64,000 nucleotides of DNA. Source: Zarea fungicola. Its lineage: Eukaryota > Ascomycota > Sordariomycetes > Hypocreales > Cordycipitaceae. Location: the NCBI GenBank assembly GCA_900169235.1, contig FWCC01000299.1, positions 62,001 to 126,000 of the forward strand. The letters are read 5' to 3'. Positions 10,808 to 21,667 of the stretch are shown piece by piece; positions within the stretch are counted from its first letter, which is position 1, and the number at the start of each line of letters is the position of its first letter. Below the pieces are notes generated by a model. It saw only the letters and a program-made list of their open reading frames with translations, made no database searches and was not told the origin of the DNA. Made by a program: the position numbers and the translations under genes.

Positions 10808-13800
10808 ATGGCTGCAGTCTTAGCTCGCGGCCGCCGAGGGCTAAGCACCCGGCCGTTCGCTGCAATGCTCCTGATGCTCTCAATTCTTACAGCATACTCT
10901 TTTCTTGTGCATAACCATCAGGCTTCAGTGCTGGTGTCCGATGCCTCCGACGTCGCTCATCGTCTTGACCTGCGAAAGTCTCATTCCGATCCGGAATGCC
11001 GAGATGTTCGCTTCGCCAAGGATCAATGTGCTTTTGTAAATGAATACTGCCAGGATGATGATGCCGGCCTTTTACCATATCTGGATCTCTATTACTGCAA
11101 GTTGGCCCATGCGCAGCCAGTTGCGTTTATCATACTGACTCTATGGCTGGGCCTGCTCTTTACCACCATTGGCATCGCAGCGAGTGACTTTTTCAGCGTC
11201 AACCTCGGCACCATCGCCACCATTCTCCGATTGAGCGAAAGCTTCGCAGGAGTCACCTTCCTGGCGCTTGGCAATGGCTCCCCAGACGTGTTTAGCACGT
11301 TGGCTGCCATGGCTTCGAACAGCGCCGGCATGGCTGTTGGCGAACTGATTGGCGCTGCCTGCTTCATCAGTGGGGTCGTTGCCGGCTCCATGGCGCTTGT
11401 ACGCGAATTCAAGGTCGATCGAAGATCCTACGTGCGAGACATCTGCTTTCTCATTGTGGCCATCGTGTTTACAATGATTTTCCTCGCTGACGGAAGTCTG
11501 CATTTTTGGGAGTGTTGGGCCATGATTGCTTTCTATTTGCTCTATGTTGCCACGGTTGTCGGCTGGCACTGGTATTACTCGAGAAAGAAGAATAATCGTC
11601 GCCGTGAAGGTGAGGCCCGCAGTCATTTTTATGGACACCCCAGCCAAGTTGTTGGTGATGAGTTGGCCGGGGAGCCATATCGCGACGATCCCGACGACGT
11701 TGACCGTACCCACGGTGCATCCGATACATTTAATGCCGATATATCTGCTTTGGAAGTTGGCCCGCGCATCGAACTGGAGGCCCAAGATTGGGACGACGCA
11801 GTTGATGGGCAGACGCAGGATCACGAGAGGATCGTTGCTGCTGAAGTTTCTCGAAGCATGCGTGTTTTGAAAACCAACAGAAGCCGGAGAAATACTAAAA
11901 CACCAATAAGACCCAGTCTAGTAGGCGCCCTCGAATTCAGGTCTGCGCTTGCTCAACTACAACGTGAGAGTAACTGGCAGCTTTCTGACATGCCACACCG
12001 AAGCCAATCCATGAATTATGTCTCGAATGACCGAACGCGCCGCACTTCAGTTGCTGAACCCTCAAATGTCAGCCACTCGCATCCAGATCTCCGGCCGCAC
12101 GCATCTGGTCATGGGCGAGGGCGAGCATATTCAACATCCACAGTTCCCCTTGTCATTACAGAAACGGAAGACTTGTTGGTCGACGGCTCTGATGCCGAGT
12201 CCCAAGCAGAAGCCGTCAATAGGCCCTCATGGCACTCGCCCTTGTACACGGTTGGTGGAAATTTGGCACCCCCTCCGGTCAATACCTCCATGGGCACATC
12301 GACTGGATTGGGACAAAGTGGACGGGATAAAATTCCTACGCTCTCACTGCAAACCCCCTCACAACAGGGCGGCTCAAGCGAAGGCTCAGCGCCAACGTCT
12401 CCATTCCCCCTGTTTACTGATTCTCCTGTTCTCCTGACACCAACACCGAATGGTGATCTGTCTGAATTCATGCTTCCGTCGCCGGCTGCAGGGCGACGAG
12501 TCGAAGAGCCTGGGCGTTTGTATGGCTGTGCTGTGGAGCGAAAGCCCGTCATATGGTGGCCGTATTCCATTCTCCCACCGCCACATGTAATTCTAGCAAC
12601 CTTATTCCCAACACTCCAGGGCTGGAGAAATAAGCCCTGGTGGGACAAGTTTGTCAGCACAATCTCTGTACCGAGTATCTTTTTGCTGGTTTTAACATTG
12701 CCCGTCGTTGAGAGTGATGGCGACGACGACGACGCTGCCGGCTTGACGAATGCATCCCAATCCCTCCATACAGGCACCATTCAGGACCGCAATGACAGCG
12801 GGTACCAGGTCAACCTACAGGAAGGGATATCAGAGTGGGAGCGGTATCGTGATCATGAGCTGCGTAGAAATAGTCGTTCCGCATCGCTCCGGCACTCACC
12901 ACAATTACTCGCTCTCGCAAATGAAGATACTCTTGTCAACCCGCCATCCGCAGCTGATGCCACGTCACCAGTTGTGGCCAACAAAGCAGCCTCAGACTTC
13001 CCGTCGGATGAGGACAGTGATGCTGATCTTGGAACCTGGAATAGATGGCTTGTTTGTGTACAGCTGTTTATGGGACCATTATTTGCCGTGTTCATCGTAT
13101 GGGTAAATCGGCTGGATGACTGGGAAAATTCAAAGAGGACGCTGGTCAAGATGGTTTTATACTCTTTGCTAACGTCGCTGATTCTGCTTATCGTGTTGAT
13201 TATTGCCACAGTTGAGCATATTCGGCCAAAGCACCACTACATATTGTGTTTCTTGGGATTCGTTATTAGCATTGCATGGATCTCAACGATTGCCGGCGAA
13301 GTGGTCGGTGTATTGCAGACACTTGGTGTTGTGCTCAATATTTCGGAAGCTCTTCTTGGGCTGACCATCTTTGCGGCGGGCAACAGTGTTGGCGATTTGG
13401 TGGCAGATATTACCGTGGCCCGACTTGGCCACCCTGTTATGGCGTTGTAAGTGCAGTATATGCCATCCAAGAGGAATATTTGTGCTAATTTAAACCAGGT
13501 CAGCATGCTTTGGTGGCCCACTGTTGAATATTCTGCTTGGTATCGGAATTGGTGGTGTGCTGATGATGGTGCAAGGAGCCAACCGCGACAAGAGCAAGTA
13601 CCCAGACCGGCCCGTGAGTTACGGACCTTATCCTGTGAAAGTTGGTGGTACGCTCCTGGTTTCTTCAGCAACAGTGCTTTTGATCTTGATAGGTCAGCTG
13701 ATTGCAGTGCCACTGAACAAATGGGTGCTGAGCCGCAAGATTGGATGGGCCTTGATTGCCGTGTGGTCAATAGGGACAACCGTGAATGTGGCAATGGAAG

Positions 13801-13832
13801 TCGGTGGTGTCTGGGGAGGGTGGAAGCATTGA
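10808..13832 (+). CDS. NCLX/CCX-type sodium(cation)/calcium exchanger
   Basis: Two exons, 10808-13446 and 13499-13832, give 990 residues. It is a membrane antiporter expected to move Ca2+ against Na+ or another cation across an internal membrane. Two alpha repeats define the family: LALGNGSPDVFSTLAA at about residues 154-170, and GNSVGDLVADITVARLGHP followed by LSACFGGPLLNILLG at about residues 858-895. The second motif is split by the intron and restored by splicing. The motifs match the CCX branch (human NCLX, yeast YDL206W) better than NCX or VCX. An N-terminal hydrophobic segment (residues 15-38) may be a signal anchor. The alpha repeats are separated by a very long loop (about 270-600), rich in Ser/Pro and charge, which may be regulatory. 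The start is the first ATG of the frame. Membrane location (vacuole, ER/Golgi or mitochondria) cannot be read from the sequence. Confidence 0.92.
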
Positions 13833-14687
13833 AATCCTGTTCTTCTCGCATTACGATACTAGATTCTATCGTTCTTTCATCAGGCGTCTTTTGTTTCTTG
13901 TTCCCTTTTGCCCAACAGTCGCTTGTATATTGGCTGCATATTCCAGCGCAATGAGATATATGACTCATGCATGCGCCGAGACTAAATTATGGTCCTGCAA
14001 TTTAACATCGGGCTGAGTGACACTCCTGGCGGTAGTTATTTTGTCAAGTTGATGGTGGTCTGGATGGCAGCTCCACCACAATGGTGAAGCCAGGTTGTTC
14101 TCTTGAAGAACTGAAGCCTTGCGTAATCCATTTGACTGAGTAAAGTTAGAGACTGCGTCAAGGGTTGTAAAGGTGAAATGTGTACTCTTCATTTTGCTAA
14201 CTAGAATAATTGAAATTAAATGAGTGGCTGCGCCACCATGTGCTTGTTTCCGATTCGGTCTGTCGCAGTCGGGTATCCTGGGTTAATAAAGAAAGCTTGA
14301 AGCTGTTCTTTGGCCCGTTTGGCAGCGGGGACCCTGTCTTCTTAGCGCCTGCTTGGAGCCACGCCCCGGCCGAACAGACGGTTAGTGGGCCAGCCTTTTC
14401 CACTGTCTTCTTCACACCGCTTGAGACCCAGCCCGCAGTGAAGCTACCCCTCCAAAAGGATGGCAGATAGAACCCCTCCTCGTCCCCCCCCCCGATCGCC
14501 CAAGAAATTTAACGACCGCGATTTGAAAAGACCGTGGCACCACATCTTTCTTTGTATTACTGTTTTACTCAAGGCAAACAATTGCTTAAAAGTATGAACC
14601 CATTCTGCAACTGAATCCACACTCCTCAATTGACACTTGTGTACAGAATACTTCTTCAGTAACGATTGCGAAACGAAATCATACAAA
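13833..14687. other. Intergenic region upstream of phosphomannomutase
   Basis: This is 855 bp between the exchanger 3' end and the phosphomannomutase start. It contains a 10-C homopolymer at 14484-14493, a common place for length errors. The last 120 bp resemble a 5' leader (AC-rich, ending in atacaaaATG). The open frames at 14197-14470 run on both strands over the same bases and are not recognised. Confidence 0.45.
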
Positions 14688-15734
14688 ATGCCTGATGCTA
14701 CGTTCCCCCCCCTCCAGGAGCGTCCTCTCAAGGATACAATTTGTCTCTTCGATGTCGACGGTACCCTGACTCCCGCTCGGCTGGTACGCCATCGCCCCGT
14801 CTCTAACTGCAATTATGACCTTAAACCCAATTTCCCAGCCAACCACCATCACCTCCTTCGCAAGCCCCCTTCTCCAACTGTTTCTAGGACTCATCTCCCT
14901 TTCTCCAAACACTGACCCCGAAGCAGGAAGCCTCCCCCGAGATCCTCACACTTCTCAGCTCTCTCCGCCAAAAGTGTGCCATTGGCTTTGTCGGTGGCTC
15001 CGACCTCGTCAAGCAGGAGGAACAGCTCGGTGCGCCGGCCGGCGTCCCCGTCACAACCCTCTTCGACTTTTGCTTCTCCGAGAATGGTCTCACAGCGTTC
15101 AAGCTTGGCCAGCCCTTGCCCTCGAACAGCTTCATCAAGTGGATCGGTGAAACGCAGTACCAGCAACTCGCCAACTTTGTCCTCCACTACATTGCCGATC
15201 TTGACATCCCCGTCAAGCGCGGCACCTTCATCGAGTTCCGCAACGGTATGATCAACATCAGCCCTGTCGGTCGTAATGCCAGCAACCAGGAGCGCAACGA
15301 GTTTGAGGCCTATGACAAGGAGGCCAAGGTCAGAGAGAAGTTCGTCGCAGTCCTCAAGGAAAAGTTTGGCCACCTCGGCTTGACGTACGTTTTCCCCACT
15401 TTCCCTTCTTACCCGTTGTAATGCTAGAGAATTGTAGAACTTGTATTTTTTTTGCAAACACTAACGTGCGCCGTGATGTAGCTTCTCCATTGGTGGTCAG
15501 ATTTCGTTCGACGTCTTCCCCACCGGCTGGGACAAGACTTACTGCCTCAAGCACCTCGAAGAGGATGCCAAGAAGCCCGACGGCATCACCTACAAAACCA
15601 TTCACTTCTTTGGTGACAAGACTGCGAAGGGTGGTAACGACTACGAGATCTACGAGGATCCCCGCACAATTGGTCACTCGGTCAAGGGCCCCGAGGACAC
15701 CATGCAGATCCTCAGGGAGGTGTTCGGCCTTTAA
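14688..15734 (+). CDS. SEC53: Phosphomannomutase
   Basis: Three exons, 14688-14783, 14927-15384 and 15482-15734, give 268 residues, close to the usual 250-270. The enzyme interconverts mannose-6-phosphate and mannose-1-phosphate, feeding GDP-mannose to N- and O-glycosylation, GPI anchors and cell-wall mannan; it acts in the cytosol. The HAD-type nucleophile motif [12 protein letters not shown] lies at residues 20-31 (Asp22 and Asp24). Other family blocks are [47 protein letters not shown], and [20 protein letters not shown] across the second splice junction. The first intron is 143 nt, long for this window. The yeast ortholog Sec53 is essential. Nothing is unusual in the catalytic residues. 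Confidence 0.96.
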
Positions 15735-16175
15735 AAGAAGAAGAAAAGAATTCTACTGAAAGCAGGTAGAAAGAAGGTCCAGTATTTGGTATGATGACAG
15801 AAAATGGTTTGAAAGAACATCGACATCAGAAAATAAAAGCCAAATGGACAATATGAAAAATTAAGTTCTTATAGTTAGGTTAATCTCAAAACAGGGATGC
15901 TATGACTTGGTGTTATGCAACTAATCATTATCTAGTAAAGATTATACTCCGAATGCAATTCACGAGAACAATAAGAATTGGAAACGAAAATAAACCAATA
16001 AACCAATAAACCAATAAATAACTGTAAAAGAGTCGACATTGGCTCCTTTGGTTACCAACAAATGCATCTCAACACGTCAGTGAGAGGTATATTCAAAGAG
16101 AAATTTCACTAAGCGCAAACGGACAACAACGTGTCATAAACAGCTCCAAAATCGCATTCTGTAGCTTTAGTCCAA
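15735..16175. other. Convergent intergenic region with 3' UTRs
   Basis: This is 441 bp of A/T-rich sequence between the phosphomannomutase stop and the stop of the minus-strand phosphatase. AATAAA-like words near 15830 (gaaaataaaagcc) fit polyadenylation of the phosphomannomutase transcript. It contains the small tandem repeat listed separately. Confidence 0.5.
15992..16016. repeat. Three-copy 8-bp tandem repeat (aaaccaat)
   Basis: The unit aaaccaat occurs three times head to tail between the phosphomannomutase and phosphatase genes. It is a small microsatellite with no sign of function. Confidence 0.8.
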
Positions 16176-19100
16176 CTACCTACCAAACTCGAGGTGGGGG
16201 ATAATGACGGGACCGTATTTGGTTGTTGTAGCATAGGGGCCATCTCCCTGTACGACAAAGTCCACTGCTAAGCTCAATTTGGATAGGCCGTGCTGCGAAC
16301 TGCTGCTGCTTGGATTTGGGCTGAATGGAGGCTGGTTCTGAGCCATTACGGCATCCTGGTCATATGCAACGAAGGCAGTATAGTTCCTGCGACCCATGAG
16401 TTTCTTCAACTCCCGTGTCCCGCCACTCGCATCATTGTGAAAAATCTCCATCATGTCTTCTTTGGTATCCGATACCTCGTGATTTGACTTGTGCCCATTT
16501 TGTGGCACATAGAGCGTCTTTTGATTGTGCAAGAGCTTCAAAACATAGCCTCCTTGAGGTGCTGCCACAATCGGCGATGTAATCACTTGATACATGGTCT
16601 TGTGATCACCAGGATGTGTGGGGTCATGGACAAGGCCAGCCCCGGCAGCATTGACATCTATAAGATCTGTTAGTCATGCCTCCTTGCGCAGCAAAGCGTT
16701 TAACACATACCCCCTGAGAGAAACGTCATGCGGATCCCTTTTTGCTGCGAAATTCCTTGCAAAGTGCGGATAAAGTATGTTCGCTCAAGATCTTTCGTTT
16801 CGTGTGTCCACATGTCTTTGAGCACCTCTTGGATGTCGAGTTCTCCAAACTGGTTAAGAACATTCCCCATAAGTCCAGATTTGCCCACTGCCTTTTTCAC
16901 CTGTGAGAAGCCCTGTGCTACAACTTCCTTGCCACCAACGACACCAGCCACAGAGCTGGTAACCTTGCCGAGAATGTTGTAAGTAGTATTCACAGCCTTT
17001 TTGCCGGCCGCAACTGTGTTGGCAATGCTTTCCACAGCTTCCAATCGAGGGAAGATAAGTGGCACAGATACCATCCATACCACATGTTGCACGCTGGGTG
17101 GAAGAGTCGCCACCTTTGGGAAGATGCCTTGATATGTCGGTCCAGCCATTACACGTGCTTGCGTTCGTTCTGATCGGCAGTCCGTCCCTACCACAGCCAT
17201 TGCAGGGCCCATATACTTGACAAAATGCCACCCACTGCCAGTAATGGTAAAAATATCATGGTCGGTCCTGACATTTCTCATCAGATCCACTGTAGTGTGA
17301 TGTTGAAAGAGAAGGTACATCTGCGTGGCTATGCGGCCGATATTCTTAAATATTGGCGAGGCTTGCATGTATTGGGGATAAGATCCATATCCGTCGAAAA
17401 TGTCATGATCGTCAATCTGCAAGACATGCGGAATCTGCGCAAATGCCTCACGCAGGAATGGCTGATCAAAATGGCTAGTATAGTAGTGGAAGTAGGCATG
17501 AGAGACATCTTCCTCGTGGCGAGCAGTCCATTGAGTCGTCTTCTTATTATCGCGACCGCTCATGGCAAGCCACTGCTTCAGTAGAGGTACTTCTTTCCAC
17601 AGTCGATCGCCATAGATTTGGTCCCCCAAGCCCAGTTGTGCATGAAAGCCACCGCAATCGACGTTTTTCTGTAGGACATCCTTCCACATGAAGCCAACAC
17701 CGCCTAACTTGGCGCGTTCATTCTGTGATGTGCTTGCAGCAAAGTCATTTCCAGAGTGTGCGATGAATCTCCAGCCTGTTTCATGGCGGCCGGCAACAAC
17801 AAATTCATACCGAGTGCAGCCAAGATGTGAAGTGACAGCGTATGTCCATCTTTCCGTACCGCCCTCTCCCATTTGCAAATCTATATCATACTTATAAAAT
17901 GTCCATCTTTGATGCGTGTAGATGGCATTTGCGTCCAACTGTCGCGGATTTGGAGACAAATCCGCACTAAGATGAATGTGGATGGTAGGTGGTTGCGGCG
18001 AATCAGTAACCACCAATATACTGCCGAACCAAAAACCTTTTTCGATGTCCATATTGACATATCGAAGATAAGGGCCGAAGTACACACCGTTTGTAGGCTG
18101 AATGCGATACATGTCGACGCCAGCAGATGGCGGAGGTCCCGAGAAACCAGCAGTTGTAGGGGCTTGTGAAACAGCCACACTCACTATGCTCTCAGCATAT
18201 CCAGGTGTATGAGGGGGGTACATAGGGGAGGCCAGACTTTGTTTGCCAAATACCGGAGACATCAACGGGTTTCCATACGTCGAAGCTGTGGGAGAAAGAG
18301 GTGTCTGTTCAGGTTGGATCGGATTTGGACCTTTGGGAAACTCCCACTGAGTGGCCTGTGATGCCAGGTGAATATAATAATATTGACCGGAGTTTTGGTC
18401 CAGATGAGCAATCCAGCCTTCTGGAAGAGGGGGCGGAGAAGCCGGTCCAGGTCCGATTGTTTGTGGCTCGGGAGAAGCAATATTCTGCTGAGGCATGACG
18501 CTCTGTTCAGGTCGAGGGTCATTTGCGAAAGCCGGGTGGCCAGGGTGCTGCAGAGCAGGTGATAGCATTGCTGTTCCAGCACTACTGGAGGCGGCGGTAG
18601 CTGCTTGAATAGATGGCTTCTGGCTATTCGCCGCCGCATCGGGCTGAGTTGGCTGAGCAGTGGCCGCGGCAGGGCGAGCTGTCCCATTTTGCTGCGGCCG
18701 CCGCTTCTCGTTGGGATAAGTTGGTTTTCCACCTGGGTTAACACTGGAGTATGCTGGTGGCGGCGAGCTCGAACTTAGACGTTGGAAATCCTGCTCCAAC
18801 ACACTAACTTGAACCGGCTGGCTACCTTGCGCCTGCGTAGGCTGCTGAGGAGGGACAACTGGCGCTTGCTGAGGCTGAGGACTAGAAATGACATTAGAGC
18901 CTTGGTAGACGGTTGGTGGACCAGAGGGTGCCTGATCAGGTGTCTCTGTAGGTGTCCACGGCCGCTGCGGCTGTGGAACTTGATTTCCATATTGTGCGAG
19001 TCGTTGGGCAGCCGCGGCACTTTGCACCTGGTTTGCCTGCAGGCTAGTAAGAGTTGCAGTTCCTGAGATTCCGGAGGCAGCATACCGAGCCTCAATCCCC

Positions 19101-19780
19101 CCGCCGGGAATAGTCCCAGGTTCGACGATTGGTGTTTCGGGAGGCGGAGGGGAGCCGCGGGTGGCCTTAGTAGTCGAGGTAGAGGCGGTTGACGGAAAGC
19201 GATTGACACCTTGATCGCCCTGCTTTAGATAGCTAACAACAGCAGGCTGAGGCGGCGCTGTGCTCGAGGAAGCAGAAGACGACGAGGCAGCGCCACCCGG
19301 AGGCGGATAATACGTTTTGTTTTGATAATTTGAGTAGATCGAGGGCGGTGCTGCAGGGCGCACCTGCTCCTTCAGTGGCCTGGCAAATAGCCCTTGGTCG
19401 GAGTCGGGGCTGGAGGGCGAGTGGATAATCTTGGGACCGGCGCCGCGACGCTCAGCCAGACCGGGCTTCTTTTCAGTTGGGCTAGTTTCCAGTCGCGGAG
19501 TCGTATCGTTGTAGGCGGCGCCATAGGGCTTTGCAGGTGTAGGCTTGCGCATATCCTCGTCATCCGGGAACGGGAGCGGTGCTGCGGAGCTGGAGGCACC
19601 CGGAGGGAGAGGAAAGGCTGGCTTGCTGTTTGAACTTGAGGAAGAGCGCGAGTTTGGTGGAGGGCTCATGGGCTTGAAGATGCGTAGAGGCTCAACAGTC
19701 GGGCTATCACCTCCATCATCCGGGGCAGGCCTGCTCAGGAACATTTCCTGGTCAGGAATACCGCGGCTAGTTGTCTCCAT
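16176..19780 (-). CDS. WW-domain PhoD-like phosphatase
   Basis: Exons on the minus strand are 19780-16711 and 16657-16176, giving 1183 residues. Residues 1-430 are Pro/Ser/Ala/Gln-rich and probably disordered. A WW domain lies at about 448-480 (LPEGWIAHLDQNSGQYYYIH ending in QWEFP). The PhoD-like metallophosphatase domain follows, with GLGDQIYGDRLW near 717, DDHDIFDGYGSYPQY near 788, GTDCRSERTQ near 864, and FLSGDVNAAGAG assembled across the intron near 1020. PhoD enzymes are metal-dependent phosphodiesterases or phosphatases. Fungal members of this large type are mostly uncharacterised, so the substrate is unknown. WW domains bind Pro-rich peptides, so the disordered N-terminus could be a partner or autoregulatory ligand (inference). 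The ATG at 19780 is the first in frame. Confidence 0.9.
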
Positions 19781-21667
19781 GGTTTCACCGTTAAGTTGAT
19801 TTTAGAGCAGGGCGTATTTGTATTGCGGCAGGCCGAGAATTGGCCGGAGTTGTTTGTAGAAGACAGCGCACAGCGCAATCCAATCTACTTGGCTTACGGT
19901 CTGAAGGCTGAAGCAAAAGAGATACGTATGGCAGATGCCTGCCGCAAATGGCGAGAAGGAAAAGAAGAAGAAAAAAGCAGCTAGGCGACAAAGCTGGCTG
20001 GGTATTGGTGACACGGATTTGGAGGCGAGCTGCTGTTTTGTGGCGGGGTGTCTCCAACGGGTCGCAGAACAGGCCGCCTGGGCCACGCTAGGATCGGTGG
20101 AGGTGGGATGGAAGTGCCGTGTGCAAAAATAGGCGGGCAGATGTAGAGGCGAGTAAAACTCAAGCTGCTATACTGGTTGGTGTTATGCGAGAAAAATATT
20201 TAACAGGATGCCAGAAAATCTGGTCTGGGGCAAGAAAAAAATGATGGTATGCAGAGGGGAAGGGGAGAAGGGAAGAGCCGGGCTGGGCAGGTTTACGTAC
20301 GGAGGCTGTAATACATGTAGCAAAGTAACGCTTTGGACAGAACTGCCCAGGGGCACTCCGACTGGAAAGGAAACAGGGCAGGCTTGTGGGGAATATGTTG
20401 AGTCTCCAGAAGCACAAGTGGTTGTATTTCAAACGGCAAAGATTGTGGCACATTCGTTAGTCTTGCTCGTAGTGCAAGTATCGGAAGGCCAAGTACAAAC
20501 TCAACCAGCCTGTACAAAGCACAGAGAGCGACCCGTACTTACTCCGTACAGCTTGGCACTACCTACTAACATAAAGGAACCAACGTGCCTACTGGGGGAA
20601 TATTGGCACAGACACTGGTATTGACCCCTCATGGCGACAAGCACCAGTAACAGCACAGTGCGCTGGGAGTGAGTGGGGTCGAGGGCGGGCGGCAAGCCCA
20701 CTGAAACAGAACCAGCTTAGTTTCCGGCAGTACAGTGGACGGCAAACTGAGAGTCTAAAAGCTCCTGTGGGCCACAGGCCCTGCTGCCCCATCTCGGCCC
20801 CCCAATCGCCAGGTCGGCCGTGCTTCTGCTCGCCGTTTATTGGCCACATGCATTAAATGACCCTCCCTGTAAGCGCTGAACTTTCTGCATCTTGTGCTCC
20901 TACTGGATATGGTGTAAGCGCCGGGCTTCCGGCCAAGACCATGCCTTGTCCGTCCATGGCTCAGGTTCTTCAAATTTCATGGCTTTTAATATCCGATTGC
21001 ACTGGCTGGTCAAAAGTATAGCTCTTCTCTCTCCTCTTGCGCTGAGCTACTTTTGCAGGTATAGGCAAGCAGGCATGTAAGGAAGGAGGAGCTAAACCGA
21101 GTCCAGGCATCTACATATCCGTTGCTGCGCCGCCACTTGCCGGCCACCCAGGCGGCGCGGAGATGGTGGCGTGCATACAAAGCTGAAACGATGACAGGTA
21201 ATTACCTGGTCCTCATCGGCACATACACAGAACCCGTTCTCGCAAGTATTTTATGCATGGTTTGAAGCCTGAATGCTGAATTTTATAACCAAGTACTGCG
21301 TACCAACCTGTGCTTCATGCCAAGCCTAGACTGTGCTCTTTGCGGCATCCCGAGAAAAACTGACCCTACAGGTAGACTTTGGTTGAAGAACTGACATAGA
21401 TAATATATCACAGGGTAGTATCATACTTTGTATTCCAATCATATCTGTCAACCGGCCGAAAGTTGGTGCTGTTCCAGTTGGTTCGGGAATGAGGTCACTT
21501 CCACTGCCAGAATAAAAGTGGAACCTCTCAACGCGTCTGACCACCCAGTAAAATTATGTGCACAACGCGTCTCTCACCGCCGTGCCTGAACGGACCTAGC
21601 AATACACCGTGGTGAACTTCAGTGCTACTATCTAGTCAATCGTCAATGTCGCCATAACTCGCCCCCA
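19781..21667. promoter_or_regulatory. Divergent intergenic region of the phosphatase and MSH3
   Basis: This 1.9 kb stretch separates two genes transcribed away from each other. It has only short, unrecognisable open frames (for example 20208-20624 and 20589-20849, on opposite strands). The MSH3-proximal part carries two MluI boxes, listed separately. No tRNA or repeat family was recognised. Confidence 0.5.
21529..21572 (+). promoter_or_regulatory. Pair of MluI cell-cycle boxes upstream of MSH3
   Basis: The 10-mer caacgcgtct occurs twice, at 21529-21538 and 21563-21572, 34 bp apart. Each holds a perfect palindromic ACGCGT core. They lie about 140 and 105 bp upstream of the MSH3 start codon. 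ACGCGT is the binding site of the MBF (Mbp1/Swi6 type) G1/S factor in ascomycetes; control of MSH3 through it is an inference. Confidence 0.6.

Noticed and set aside
10383..10808. 141-codon plus-strand frame just before the exchanger
   Set aside because: It overlaps other frames, has no family features, and lies where a 5' leader is expected.
14484..14493. C10 and G9 homopolymers (also 46918-46926) as signals
   Set aside because: They sit in intergenic DNA with no partner sequence; simple homopolymer slippage or sequencing uncertainty explains them.
14891..15457. 188-codon minus-strand frame opposite phosphomannomutase
   Set aside because: It overlaps conserved phosphomannomutase exons on the other strand and spans two of its splice sites; the composition is that of an antisense shadow.
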